Positions 30,801-36,915 are shown, counted from the stretch's first letter. The stretch is 64,000 nt of DNA from Elusimicrobia bacterium GWB2_63_22 (GCA_001799735.1 MGUA01000005.1:62886-126885), one strand, 5' to 3'. Notes: generated by a model not told the origin, from the letters alone. Numbers and translations are program-made.

Positions 30801-30962
30801 GTTCTGCCAGGCGCCGGGCGTGGCGGTCATGTACAGCGTCGCGCCGCCGAGGCCCTCGGTGAAGGGAGCGGCCTGCTCGAGCGGCGTCTGCGCCTCCAGG
30901 CAGGCCGGGAACAGCGCCCCCGCGGCCAGGATGGTTATTAAAATATTTTTTATCTTGCTCAT
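21900..30962 (-). CDS. giant secreted beta-propeller / Ig-like surface protein with FlgD-like C-terminal domain
   Basis: The 3020-residue product starts at ATG 30962 (GGAG upstream), with a signal peptide ending CLEAQ. Three blocks of SBBP-type propeller repeats (units such as DADGNVYLAGTY, DGAGNLYVLAR) lie at about residues 40-410, 520-920 and 1050-1440. They are separated by two related linkers (PGWYTGAVNLFW near 415; PGFKPGSVRLAW near 925) that look like FN3-type strands. From about 1460 to 2600 there are several carboxypeptidase-regulatory or CnaB-like folds (GIVMDANWSPLEGARV, GVVRSSVAPNAPLEGARV, KITGRVFM). The C-terminus (VIYNLAGEKVR to GVYFLMTFLDGKQ) is a FlgD-Ig/type-IX-like sorting-type domain. 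It is probably a cell-surface adhesin or cargo. Neighbours are barrel genes of the same operon. Confidence 0.88.
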   Translation of the reverse strand: MSKIKNILITILAAGALFPACLEAQTPLEQAAPFTEGLGGATLYMTATPGAWQNDEWNYENNIARDADGNVYLAGTYYPTGSSDPQVFVRKLTPNGVELWTSTVTTPGAAYGRGVTLDGAGNLYVLARVGNDIGVAKYAAATGLELWAQPTLYNNIDNPDSDNAYDIAADDTGAYVAGTVNSKIALLKFPVDGAAPTVARYEDGNSYYTAAYGVAISSLSNSVALAGSIYDETYGTEIWVAKYNKATLAHVWASTYTSSNHPQWGYDEARAVKMDDNDNIYAAGYYYSYDSGNDIWLGKYDSSGNLTFSATKNGPSNGYDKAMGLALDSFGNIYVTGKMEAYSLNQGDNLWIGKYAPAGGEPSEVSIHKNFETGYDVQASTSDVVVGGGFEFNYGVVKVAQEQFGEAQQLFAGPGWYTGAVNLFWMFDVAGSYDYRIQYSTYEAAAWDENAAGNISGNTGGNVFAGQTWNQPVPDLHVRMNHAYGANEVGPVYYFKVWLSNDAGSTWTPLSNVASAVPNAPYNYWSDSMRGQDRFWVFNNSRAPYSAMVRDGAGNTYLGYQASYGGGAITKLDSNGMALWTAYNNSAEGSGSTTFIKMRLDSDGNIYAAGAADPLGGGMPDAWIAKFNPMGVRLWEESVSGLAEGLDYFMDIALDGAGSLYAGGGVSTADGGDMLLVKYSTAGAMLSSTTYRGGAAFGKPAEIGALAIGPDANIYVGGQISQISGSATDRDAAIIKFAPNLSQISGTAYANPSSADVESKDMILAMAFNGADLYVAGSRNMDAASPLQSVWLAKVQPTTFEQLWVSTYNSVDNRDAEAAGMQISGGYLYISGYENRNSVNMPGEYQKNLFVRKYTLGGLEQWGKSIDGAWQNESARAFGMEVGSDGYFYLSGLFNVWPGGFGDEGNPGLARIAEPQTGLMAEPGFKPGSVRLAWIPDAELPTGTTFYVHYSTADAALWSFDAAAAQYSFFTENMLFSGDYMNRLVPGLETGNGAMGAIESPRYYFRIAYSTPTAYPGETPGLVVVNASTNAVANTPGVWDRMDRYPNGNLFIINNVHGGKNPLVRDAAGNIYTAGSFNPWGNIYTAYVRKFNRDGQHVWTRYYSDQYENSMPVINALALDTAGNLYAAGTAGSDSWTNYYPYTMESQTKRDGFMVKYALADGRMQWAKTYDYQSPAGISGNDAFLGIAVSDVNNTVYGAGYINSVANGREAFVAKISRDTGVVLSSVATGELDSVFNDVEVDEAGNVFAVGSSSNGATGADTRIIKAGGNDLSQIATLPLSEAGENEAYALAIDTSTAGTPVLYVAGEKSVNGQQDAVLHKFTAAGAAITPAGGLFPVTYNSANENEDEAVGVALDGLSGVYISGVESRYDINQGKNLFIRKYNTSGELIWTQNLNSAGNNEDSAGGIAVDAVSRSVYAAVDAGQMGAVAGVYTVPGTYSTGSTANSATTVNGAGYFQHIQFNMNVVNPRLTVRVNDGPNSSVSGVRVAVMGFSSTGGIDPNGIRTDVTASSGAWTFSLPAGKAYFVAVSSHNMVPTIKDQLSDPGANFFVELNADVTKQYYISNRAAAADPVHKMYIALSNLTADDYVMGEVFINQTGERVGYSVIRAAGATDTMEIYNLPEAANGVYGMAVSVPARNKVLQLFMSGPFPSTNTYTADMNNATQLTGSFEVGNSTVPPSVGGIVMDANWSPLEGARVKIERQGCTSWDTNPEPDICTSWQPVFSKETLTDAGGSYSFYSVPYVPCPGDIFDWGGRCSTPEVNYNLSIGKSGYESGNRSFFLQAPLPDMAPIPQMDQFNLALATYTLSGILKYNNVPLPNALIMVNGDWNRYEASNDSYRQCEYNGCGVRSDARVRTGADGSFTVTGLTDGNARLEAAFEGGWRSLNEGNDSETMSDNLRVVISSQGARGPVSPPNNGCRSGRTWVLDSSGTCKGFNTVAFNIVPQGANTLGRLYGSLTFITTYTVTGSNPLIISTSSPLTLMAQERCDGDCKQQQMGFTSLAGTFITNTTSYAIVLSSGISYYPRVFSTDWAKASSFESEIDLRSTDTFRQDMSVLRAGGLRGVVKLPDGTNFQPIYGNIDSTTTYMADISIDGLNVDVSDGRNVDDSGEFEFPNLAPGNYKITMRPRGRGFVWAPATVESVAVTEGRTTEVKLQLEAGLAVQPQIYGLPAISTPSWGYFIVGVESGEEMTQKKVTDLFFSDPKYSFNYSTTTGWSTMYMPPGQYDFYLILGAEYNPGGGDYDIPSFSQFANFIGRVRGMAVQKSETNPNVGTAAQPIAINILGAIGQGHITGTVQGRNIFTDPDFDRFFANFDEMFGLIPAMMLYDSAGDLRGFANAMPSEDDFQDFETAMMLKDREAMRAYMVSKPMIYGVWGVPPGRYTAVFNNPNYPPVAKEITLPANASYLFDFDDEEMLPSGITGVVRSSVAPNAPLEGARVYLKHRTVEKFTLTTSTGYFSFSNLPTGIYRLEVNRNGYVTAGEKTSLAADDSKAFTMYMLPSESKITGRVFMSKFPTQVTKAGVDIVAYDETHNVNYPESYLPKTETQTDASGNFEINGVVPGHLYKLSAFYTGKLAELLEVTAEEGNTVMSDITLKDIPPQITIKVKKSADSASKVDVVIKSPKQLISAPSCSYNPGETFAADSAVTLALVPGPNKTYLGQFTISSSQQYYTVRVTAGDAGNKMVKEFVYDQVSNAKTEQYIQQESMAGGSVQMDKESEEYSGIELDPGALSYSTVTAAAVDYTNLVGGFFSALPSVRTVKTAKGNLTISDAVKDLMASEVYNMDLSNASANKPFTLTLKYDKERGAGSRNLRIYQQDADNNWQEVPGNYTVDPMLGVLSVDVAGLTNAYAGTSAVRTPLGRKRAGMSSVVNGRYRPSAVGTQSGRFAVLTAPPIAGVPYSGSDFDVYNMPNPFDLKTKTVTLSGDAGASAGAYTTVGTVIKYHLPADKAGSLKFVIYNLAGEKVRTFNMGSSDPGKVHYFEWDGRNETNQNCASGVYFLMTFLDGKQMGSKAHKMAIIK

Positions 30963-31024
30963 AAGTATTCTCCGTAGTAACGGCTGCCGGTCGCTCTTAA
31001 AGCTGACGCCCTGCTGCTCCGGTT

Positions 31025-32245
31025 CTAGAACTCCCACTCCAGGCCCATCAGGTAGGTGCTGGCCCTGTAGTTGTACCTGTAGTTGTCCTCGTAGCGCATG
31101 TTGGACGAGGAGACCTGGTAGTTGTACGCGGCGCGCGCGAAGAAGCTGCTGAACACCGGGTAGCGCGCGGAAATGGAGGTGAGCCAGAAGGTCTGGCGGA
31201 TCTTGGAGGAGGTGTAGTTGCCGCTCACGTCCTGGCTGAGGCGGTTAAGATAGTAGAGGCGCCGCCAGTCCAGGCCGAAGCTGAACTGGGTGCCGTTCTT
31301 CAGGGCCAGCGTGGCGGCCGGGCTGACGGACACGTCCACGTAGCTGTAGTAGTCGTCTATGTACTTGGTGCGGGAGGAATCGTAGGAGTTCTGGTTGGAG
31401 CTCAGCCAGCCCACCCTTGCCTTGGCGCTGAGGTAGACCGGCTTGGCGGCCCTGGCGGCCCTTATGCTCCAGTTTTGGGCCAGGTCGTAGCGCTTGTCGC
31501 TCTTGAAGCTGCCCAGGCTGCCTACCACCGACTGGTCGCCGTAACGGCGGTAGGTGAAGTCGTAGCCGGCCTGCATGGTCATTGGCTCGGGGAACCAGCT
31601 GTAGCTGAAGCCGAGGCGGTGGTTGGTGTTGTCCATCGTGTCGGTGCCGGCGTTGGCGGAGAGCTCGTTAAAGGTGGTGGTGTCTATCACCGTCTGAGAC
31701 TGAGAGAGCAGGGAGCTGTAGTTGGGGTAGCTCACCTTGTAGAAGTCGTAGGACTCCACAAAGGTGCCGTGCGGGCGCTCCTGCTCGGCGTCTATGCCGG
31801 CCGAGAGGGTAGCGTAGTCGAACAGGCCGTCGCCCCAATCCTCGTCCTTGGTCTCGTTTATGAGAGCCTTGGAGTAGGAGAAGCGGGGCTTGTACTTGTT
31901 GAAGTCGTTGGTGTGGACGTATTTAAGGGAGAAGGTGTGGGTCTGGCGCTTGCGCGTCAGCACGTCGCCGCCGGCGAGCTCCTGGATGTCCTGGGTGCCG
32001 GAATAATTCACCGCGTAGACCGGGATCAGGTCTCGCCCCTCGCCCAGCTGCATGGTCGGGGAGAAGAAGGCGTCGAACCGGCCCTGGAAGGAGGCCGCGT
32101 CGGAATCCAGGTAGTACTTGCCGCCCAGCAGGGAGGCGTTGGCTACGGGCAGGAACTTTACCTGGGCTTGCGCGTAGGCCGCGGGGAGGGCGAAGAGGGC
32201 TGCTATCAAGAGGGTCTTTACCGCAGGTTTCTTGTTTTTAAACAT
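31025..32245 (-). CDS. predicted outer-membrane beta-barrel protein
   Basis: A 406-residue product with a signal peptide (LLIAALFALPAAYAQA) and then almost continuous short amphipathic strands rich in Tyr and Ser (HTFSLKYVHTND, FARAAYNYQVSSSNMRYED), ending in Phe (MGLEWEF), the usual C-terminal signature for barrel insertion by BamA. No specific family is recognised. It lies between the FecR-domain gene (27 bases upstream) and the giant propeller gene (62 bases downstream), so it may serve as pore, anchor or assembly partner for the giant protein. Beta-barrel nature is inferred from composition. Confidence 0.72.
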   Translation of the reverse strand: MFKNKKPAVKTLLIAALFALPAAYAQAQVKFLPVANASLLGGKYYLDSDAASFQGRFDAFFSPTMQLGEGRDLIPVYAVNYSGTQDIQELAGGDVLTRKRQTHTFSLKYVHTNDFNKYKPRFSYSKALINETKDEDWGDGLFDYATLSAGIDAEQERPHGTFVESYDFYKVSYPNYSSLLSQSQTVIDTTTFNELSANAGTDTMDNTNHRLGFSYSWFPEPMTMQAGYDFTYRRYGDQSVVGSLGSFKSDKRYDLAQNWSIRAARAAKPVYLSAKARVGWLSSNQNSYDSSRTKYIDDYYSYVDVSVSPAATLALKNGTQFSFGLDWRRLYYLNRLSQDVSGNYTSSKIRQTFWLTSISARYPVFSSFFARAAYNYQVSSSNMRYEDNYRYNYRASTYLMGLEWEF

Positions 32246-32272
32246 AGTTATTATAAGGGTCCTTGATTATCC

Positions 32273-33727
32273 TTAAAAGCGCAGCAGGCCCGCGTCCTTG
32301 AGCAGCTTGGCGGAATACATCACGTCTATGGTGCGGCCGCCGAAAAGGGAGCTGGTGTAGACGCGCTGGAAGTTCAGGCGGTCCGTGATCTGGTCAACGG
32401 TCTCGCCGCCGCCCAGGCCGGCGCCGAAATCGCCGGTGGAGAGCAGGTCGCCGTCGTCGAAGAGCACAAAGTCCTCGGCGGCGATCCAGGTGGTGTCCGA
32501 GTAGGTGTTCTTGGCGTAGGTGTGGAACACATCGGAACCGGACGGCTGAGAGGATTCTATGGTCGGCGCGGGGGTGCCGGCGGCGCCCAGGTAGGTGATG
32601 CCGGTCTGCTGGTTGGTGGCCACGTTATAGTTGGTCTTGGCCCACATTTCCTTGCCCAGGCCGCCGTTGAGATTAGCTTCGGCGGGGCCGGCGGCGTAGA
32701 ATTTATAGCTGCTGAAGACCAAGTTGTAGGCCGGGGAGGTAATGCTGCCGTTGGAGACCATGGAGCCGCCCAGGGCGTCCTCGGTCACCTTGTCCTGGGT
32801 ATTGCTCATCACGCTGTTCATGGCGGTCAGGTACCAGGCCGGCGCGGCGGAGCCGGGCGAGGTTATCATGCCGGCGGTAGCCTGGGACAGGTCCGTCGGC
32901 AGGGCCGCGTTGAAGGTAAAAAGGATCTTGCCGAAGTCGAAGCGGTTCTCGCGGGTGTTGAGCACCACGTACTTGAACTGGTTGGCCTCGGGGCGGATGG
33001 TATATTCTTCCATGCGCACCCGGTTGCCGAAGGCGTCCACGGCCGTCTTGCGCATCTGGTACTCGGCGGACTGCATCTCCTCCTGCGCGCGGGCGATCAC
33101 GTCCTCTTTGGAAATTTCGTTGTAGATCTCGTTGCGCGCTATCTGGGACGGGCTGCCGACGGCGGAATTCATGTCGCTCGGCTCGTTGGGGTTGGCGCCG
33201 GGGTCTTTCATCCTGCCGCCGGCGGGGATCTCGGAGAACTGGCCCTCGCGCACCAGGGAGGAGTTGCCCTTGGAGTCGCCGGTCAGTACGCTGCCCTCGT
33301 AAACCTCGACGCGGCTGTTGCCCTCGGCGTCGGCGGACACCATGAAATCCGTACCGCGCACGGCGCAGACCGCCGACGGGGTGCGGACTTCGAATTTGCG
33401 GGAAAATTTCTTGACCCAGGAGCGCACGCGCCCGAAGTAAAGGCCGACCGAAACGCTCTCGTTGGTCTCGGCCGCCATTTTGAATGAGGAGAGGGGCGCC
33501 ACCTTGATCCGGGAGCCGTCCTCCATGTAGATCTCCACCGTGGAGGCCCGGCCGGTGCGCATCTCTTCGCCGCCGGAGAGCTTGAGCTTTTCGTCGCCGC
33601 TCACCCGTTCCCAGCCGGAGTCCGGGGTCTTGCGGAGGTCCACTTCCCCCCGCCAGGAATAGATGTAGGCCGCGTGCAGGCCGGGACAGAATACGGCCAG
33701 CAGTATCAATGAAAATAGATAACGCAT
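32273..33727 (-). CDS. secreted FecR-domain protein
   Basis: A 484-residue exported protein: signal peptide (MRYLFSLILLAVFCPGLHAA), then a FecR domain at about residues 45-150 (LKLSGGEEMRTG, VEIYMEDGSRIKVAP, FEVRTPSAVCAVRGTDFMV, VEVYEGSV). The AVRGTDF motif is diagnostic. The rest (to 484) has no domain I recognise. Proteins with an N-terminal signal plus FecR domain and no anti-sigma membrane span usually act in the envelope rather than as ECF regulators. It is the first gene of the four-gene surface operon and follows a near-consensus promoter and a palindrome in the leader. Confidence 0.85.
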   Translation of the reverse strand: MRYLFSLILLAVFCPGLHAAYIYSWRGEVDLRKTPDSGWERVSGDEKLKLSGGEEMRTGRASTVEIYMEDGSRIKVAPLSSFKMAAETNESVSVGLYFGRVRSWVKKFSRKFEVRTPSAVCAVRGTDFMVSADAEGNSRVEVYEGSVLTGDSKGNSSLVREGQFSEIPAGGRMKDPGANPNEPSDMNSAVGSPSQIARNEIYNEISKEDVIARAQEEMQSAEYQMRKTAVDAFGNRVRMEEYTIRPEANQFKYVVLNTRENRFDFGKILFTFNAALPTDLSQATAGMITSPGSAAPAWYLTAMNSVMSNTQDKVTEDALGGSMVSNGSITSPAYNLVFSSYKFYAAGPAEANLNGGLGKEMWAKTNYNVATNQQTGITYLGAAGTPAPTIESSQPSGSDVFHTYAKNTYSDTTWIAAEDFVLFDDGDLLSTGDFGAGLGGGETVDQITDRLNFQRVYTSSLFGGRTIDVMYSAKLLKDAGLLRF

Positions 33728-33776
33728 ATAGGCTCCTGATTTTTTAAGCGCGTACGTTTTTACCCAAACCCGACAG

Positions 33777-33793
33777 CCAGGATCCCATCCTGG
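33777..33793. promoter_or_regulatory. palindrome in the leader of the surface operon (possible operator)
   Basis: CCAGGAT and ATCCTGG arms (7 bp) separated by CCC. It lies just downstream of the predicted transcription start (about 33798, minus strand), where a bound protein or an RNA hairpin could control the FecR operon. Confidence 0.5.
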
Positions 33794-33804
33794 ATGTTAG
33801 GGTA

Positions 33805-33834
33805 ATTATAGGTTTACGCGTTTGCGCCTGTCAA
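33805..33834 (-). promoter_or_regulatory. near-perfect sigma-70 promoter of the FecR surface operon
   Basis: On the minus strand TTGACA (33834-33829) and TATAAT (33810-33805) are both exact consensus hexamers with an 18-base spacer. Transcription would start near 33798, giving a leader of about 70 bases before the FecR gene at 33727, whose ribosome site is AGGAG. This is the best promoter in the window. Confidence 0.8.
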
Positions 33835-33866
33835 CGCAAAAAGATGTGACTTTGGTTACTAGGGTT

Positions 33867-34826
33867 TCAGGAACAGATGTCGCAGGAAGAGTTCTCGACA
33901 GGCTCGCTCTCCACCTGGAAAACGGTATGCTTTATGCCGAAGCCGGCCGCCACGCCGCAGGTGGCCTTTTTCAGGGCGGCCTGCTGCCGGGCCGGGTCTT
34001 TTACCACCAGGTGGGCGCTGAGCGCGTTGAAGCCGGAGGACAGGCTCCAGGCGTGCAGCTCGTGCACGTCCGAGACGCCGTCTATGGCCCGCAGCTCCTT
34101 CTCTACCGCTTTAAGGGAAAGGCCCTTAGGCGCGCCCTCCATAAGTATATGGAAGGCCTCCCCGAGCAGGCGGGTGGAGCTGAAGAGGATGAGGGCGATT
34201 ATAAGAAGGGATACTATGGTGTCGGCCCGGTACCAGCCGGTAAAATAGATTACCACGCCCGCGACTATCGCCGCTACGGAACCGGCCAGGTCGCTGACCA
34301 CGTGCAGGAAGGCGCCCCTGATGTTGATGTTGTCCCCGCTGTGGCCGTGCAGGATCCAGGCGCTGGCCAGGTTGGCGAGCAGGCCGAGCACGGCTACGGC
34401 CAGCATGGGGCCGTACAGCACCGGCACGGGATTCTGGAAGCGTTCGTAGACCTCGCGCAGCATGTAGCCGGAAAGTATCCACAGCAGCAGGGCGTTGGCC
34501 AGCGCGGCCACCACCTCGGCCCGGCGGTAGCCGTAGGTGCGCGAAGAGTCGGGGCGCAGGGCCGCCAGGCGGGAGGCGAAGAAGCTCATGCCCAGCGCGG
34601 CGGCGTCGGTGAGCATGTGCATGGAGTCGCTCAGCAGGGCCATGCTGCCCGTCAGCAGGCCGCCGGCGGCCTCCACCACCATAAACCCCGCGGTTATGAA
34701 GAACGCGGCGGTTATAGCCCGGCGCCCGGCGCCGGCGGCGTGGTCGTGGCCGTGGGAGCAGGCCGGCCCGTGGGCGTGGCGGCTCTCATGATCATGGTGG
34801 TGGTCGTGGTCGTGATGGTCGTGCAT
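33867..34826 (-). CDS. cation diffusion facilitator (Zn/Co/Cd efflux), CzcD-like
   Basis: A 319-residue CDF transporter. The first 30 residues are extremely His-rich (MHDHHDHDHHHDHES, HAHGPACSHGHDH), a probable metal-binding tail. Membrane spans follow; TM2 carries the family signature LLSDSMHMLTDAAAL with the metal-site HxxxD, and TM5 has HVVSDLAGS with the matching pair. The C-terminal cytoplasmic domain has VHELHAWSLSSGFNALSAHLVV. It exports divalent metals using the proton gradient. ATG at 34826 is preferred; the longer frame would run into the divergent gene. A TATAAT box sits 10 bases upstream of the ATG. Confidence 0.93.
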   Translation of the reverse strand: MHDHHDHDHHHDHESRHAHGPACSHGHDHAAGAGRRAITAAFFITAGFMVVEAAGGLLTGSMALLSDSMHMLTDAAALGMSFFASRLAALRPDSSRTYGYRRAEVVAALANALLLWILSGYMLREVYERFQNPVPVLYGPMLAVAVLGLLANLASAWILHGHSGDNINIRGAFLHVVSDLAGSVAAIVAGVVIYFTGWYRADTIVSLLIIALILFSSTRLLGEAFHILMEGAPKGLSLKAVEKELRAIDGVSDVHELHAWSLSSGFNALSAHLVVKDPARQQAALKKATCGVAAGFGIKHTVFQVESEPVENSSCDICS

Positions 34827-34836
34827 GCAGGTACCA

Positions 34837-34871
34837 ATTATATAATTTTCGTTATATTGAAATGCTAAAAT
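34837..34871. promoter_or_regulatory. divergent -10 boxes for CDF exporter and polyprenyl synthase
   Basis: The divergent gap is only 58 bases. On the minus strand TATAAT (34842-34837) lies 10 bases before the CDF start. On the plus strand TAAAAT (34866-34871) lies 13 bases before the prenyl-synthase start at 34885. Neither gene has a Shine-Dalgarno sequence there, so both transcripts may be nearly leaderless. -35 hexamers are not clear. Confidence 0.4.
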
Positions 34872-34884
34872 ATCCCCTCTACAT

Positions 34885-35850
34885 ATGGGAACTACGCCTC
34901 TCAAATTGGAAGATTCTCTGCGCTCCGTAGGCGAGGAACTTTCCGCCACCCTGTCCTCCATAGACAAGGCCGTTTTCGATTTCCAGGAATTCCCGGTCAG
35001 CTTCATGGGCAAAGCGGCCCGGGCGCGCTTTACCCTGCTGATGGCCGGCGCGCTGGGCTCGGACCGCGCGAAAGTGGAAAAAGCCGCCGCCGCCGCCGAA
35101 CTGACCCACACCGCCTCGCTGCTGCACGACGACTGCATAGATTCCGCCGCCTACCGCCGGGGCCTGCCGTCCCTCAACGCCCGGCTGGGCGTGAACGCCT
35201 CCATCCTGGTAGGCGACCTGGTGATAGCCCTGGCCTTCGACTGCGCCGGGCGCGCCGCCCCCGAGCTGCAGCCGGAGCTGGTGCTGGCCGTAAAACACAT
35301 GACCGAGGGCGCCCTGATAGAAGAGAACTGCCGGGGGCGCCGGATCTCGGCCGCCGAGGCCGAAAAGATAGTTTCCCTCAAGACCGGCACACTGTTCCGC
35401 TGGTGCGCGCTGGCGGCCTGCCACCTGGCCCGCCGCCCCGACCTGCTGGAGACCTGCGCGCGCATAGGCGCCGAAACGGGCTCTGTCTTCCAGGTCATCG
35501 ACGACGTGCTGGATTTTGAAGGCGACCAGGCCGCCTGCGGCAAAGAGATCTTGAAGGACATAGCGGAGGGCAAGTTCACCCTGCCGCTGATACTGGCGCT
35601 GGAGGACCCGGCTGACGGCCCCAGGGCGGAACGGCTGCTGGAGGCCATGCGCTCTGGGCCGAAGGGCGACATGGGCCCGGCGCTGGAGCTGGCCGGGCTG
35701 GTAAAGGCCGGCGGGTTCGCGCGGGCCGCCAGGCAGGGGGCCGCGGAGCGGCTTAAGGCAGCCTGCGCCCTGGCCGACGGCCTGCCGGAGCGCGACGGGG
35801 TAACGGCCCTGAAGGGTTTCCTGCTGGCGCTGGGAGAACGCCAGGCCTGA
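34885..35850 (+). CDS. polyprenyl diphosphate synthase (trans-isoprenyl type)
   Basis: A 321-residue all-helical isoprenyl synthase. The first Asp-rich motif is LLHDDCIDSA (DDxxD) and the second is QVIDDVLDFEGD; GKEILKDIAEGKFTLPLI is the usual stretch after it. It condenses isopentenyl diphosphate with an allylic diphosphate to give a chain such as geranylgeranyl to octaprenyl; the length cannot be read safely. The MenA-like prenyltransferase starts 12 bases downstream, so it probably makes the side chain of menaquinone. Confidence 0.92.
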   Translation: MGTTPLKLEDSLRSVGEELSATLSSIDKAVFDFQEFPVSFMGKAARARFTLLMAGALGSDRAKVEKAAAAAELTHTASLLHDDCIDSAAYRRGLPSLNARLGVNASILVGDLVIALAFDCAGRAAPELQPELVLAVKHMTEGALIEENCRGRRISAAEAEKIVSLKTGTLFRWCALAACHLARRPDLLETCARIGAETGSVFQVIDDVLDFEGDQAACGKEILKDIAEGKFTLPLILALEDPADGPRAERLLEAMRSGPKGDMGPALELAGLVKAGGFARAARQGAAERLKAACALADGLPERDGVTALKGFLLALGERQA

Positions 35851-35862
35851 CCGGAGCGAGAT

Positions 35863-36714
35863 ATGAAAAAATGGGCTATCGTCTTGCGCGCGTATTCCTG
35901 GCCGGCCTCGCTGGTGCCGGTGGTGCTGGGCTCGGTAGTGGCCTGGCGGCACGGCTTTTTTTCCTGGCTTGATTTTACGCTCACCATGGCCGCGGCGCTG
36001 CTGGTACACTCGGCCGCCAACCTGGCCAACACTTATTTCGACTTCAAGAAGGGCGTGGACCGCAAGGAAACCGCCGACGACAGGGGCCTGGTGGACGGGC
36101 TGATGACGCCCCCCGGTATGCTGCGGCTGGCGCTGGGGCTGTTCGGCGCCGGCGCGGCTATCGGTTTCCTGCTGGTCTTCAAGAACGGCGTGCCCGGCCT
36201 GGCCTGGCTGGGGGCGGCGGGTTTCGCCCTGGCCTGGTTCTATACGGCTACGGGCTTCGCCTATAAATACCGCACGCTCGGCGACGCGGGGATCTTCCTG
36301 GCTTTCGGGCCTTTTATCGTCTGCGGCTCGGCGCTCATTCAGGCGCGGGCCTTCCTGCCGGAGGCGCTCTGGGCGTCCATCCCGGTGGGGCTGCTGATCG
36401 TGGCCATCCTGCATGCCAATAATATGCGCGACGTGGCCGGGGATACCGGGGCGGGTTTCAAGACGCTGGCGGCGGCGCTGGGGCCCCGGGGCGCGGAGCG
36501 GTTCTACTACGCGCTGATCTTTGCTCCCTACGCTTTCTCGCTGACTTTCGGCAGCGTCTGGCCGGCGGTGTTCTGCGCGCTCTCGATGCCGCTGGCGGTG
36601 AAGCTGCGGGGGATGGCGGCGAAAGGCGATTTTTCCGAATTGGTGCCGGAAACGGCAAAGCTGGTGGCGGTGTTCGGGCTGCTGCTCTCGGCTGGGCTTT
36701 ACATCGCAGCCTAG
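35863..36714 (+). CDS. menA: UbiA-family prenyltransferase, MenA-like
   Basis: A 283-residue polytopic protein. Both Asp-rich UbiA motifs are present: NLANTYFDFKKGVD (NxxxDxxxxxD type, near residue 60) and NNMRDVAGDTGAG (near 186). The form with FDxxxGxD followed by LVDG resembles 1,4-dihydroxy-2-naphthoate polyprenyltransferase, which joins the isoprenoid tail to the quinone head. The upstream polyprenyl synthase supports that role. No other men genes are in the window, so ubiquinone-type or other aromatic acceptors are not excluded. Confidence 0.82.
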   Translation: MKKWAIVLRAYSWPASLVPVVLGSVVAWRHGFFSWLDFTLTMAAALLVHSAANLANTYFDFKKGVDRKETADDRGLVDGLMTPPGMLRLALGLFGAGAAIGFLLVFKNGVPGLAWLGAAGFALAWFYTATGFAYKYRTLGDAGIFLAFGPFIVCGSALIQARAFLPEALWASIPVGLLIVAILHANNMRDVAGDTGAGFKTLAAALGPRGAERFYYALIFAPYAFSLTFGSVWPAVFCALSMPLAVKLRGMAAKGDFSELVPETAKLVAVFGLLLSAGLYIAA

Positions 36715-36720
36715 TGGCTC

Positions 36721-36843
36721 GGCGGGGGTATCCCTCCGCTAACCCTGGCTGACCGCAGGGAAACCGTTGCGCGGTTTCCCCCCCGCGGGAAATTAAGCGG
36801 GGCCCCCCTTTCCCCAAAGGGTTAGCGGAGGGATACCCCCGCC
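36721..36843. repeat. multi-hairpin palindromic repeat element, copy 2
   Basis: Perfect 26-bp inverted arms (36721-36746 and 36818-36843) enclose the same core as the copy at 15271-15387, with two core differences. The arms differ from copy 1 at three positions, each compensated in the opposite arm. It begins 6 bases after the menA-like stop and ends before the pal promoter. The core has the same + strand direction as copy 1, but here it is sense to its flanking genes, whereas copy 1 is antisense. Confidence 0.85.
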
Positions 36844-36886
36844 GCTCCCAGATTCCAACCTCTGCCTCGTGTATAGTATAAACGTA

Positions 36887-36915
36887 TTGTAAAGGCGCGG
36901 GAATTTTTATAGATT
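36887..36915 (+). promoter_or_regulatory. candidate promoter of pal-cpoB-tolB
   Basis: TTGTAA (36887-36892), a 17-base spacer, then TAGATT (36910-36915). The surrounding 36865-36960 region is A/T-rich with other -10-like words (TATAGT at 36872). A GGAGGTAA ribosome site precedes the pal ATG. Confidence 0.4.

Noticed and set aside
20900..31000. Calling the locus a type IX secretion system
   Set aside because: Only a PorV-like barrel and FlgD-like C-terminal domains are seen; no translocon or motor gene is present in the window.
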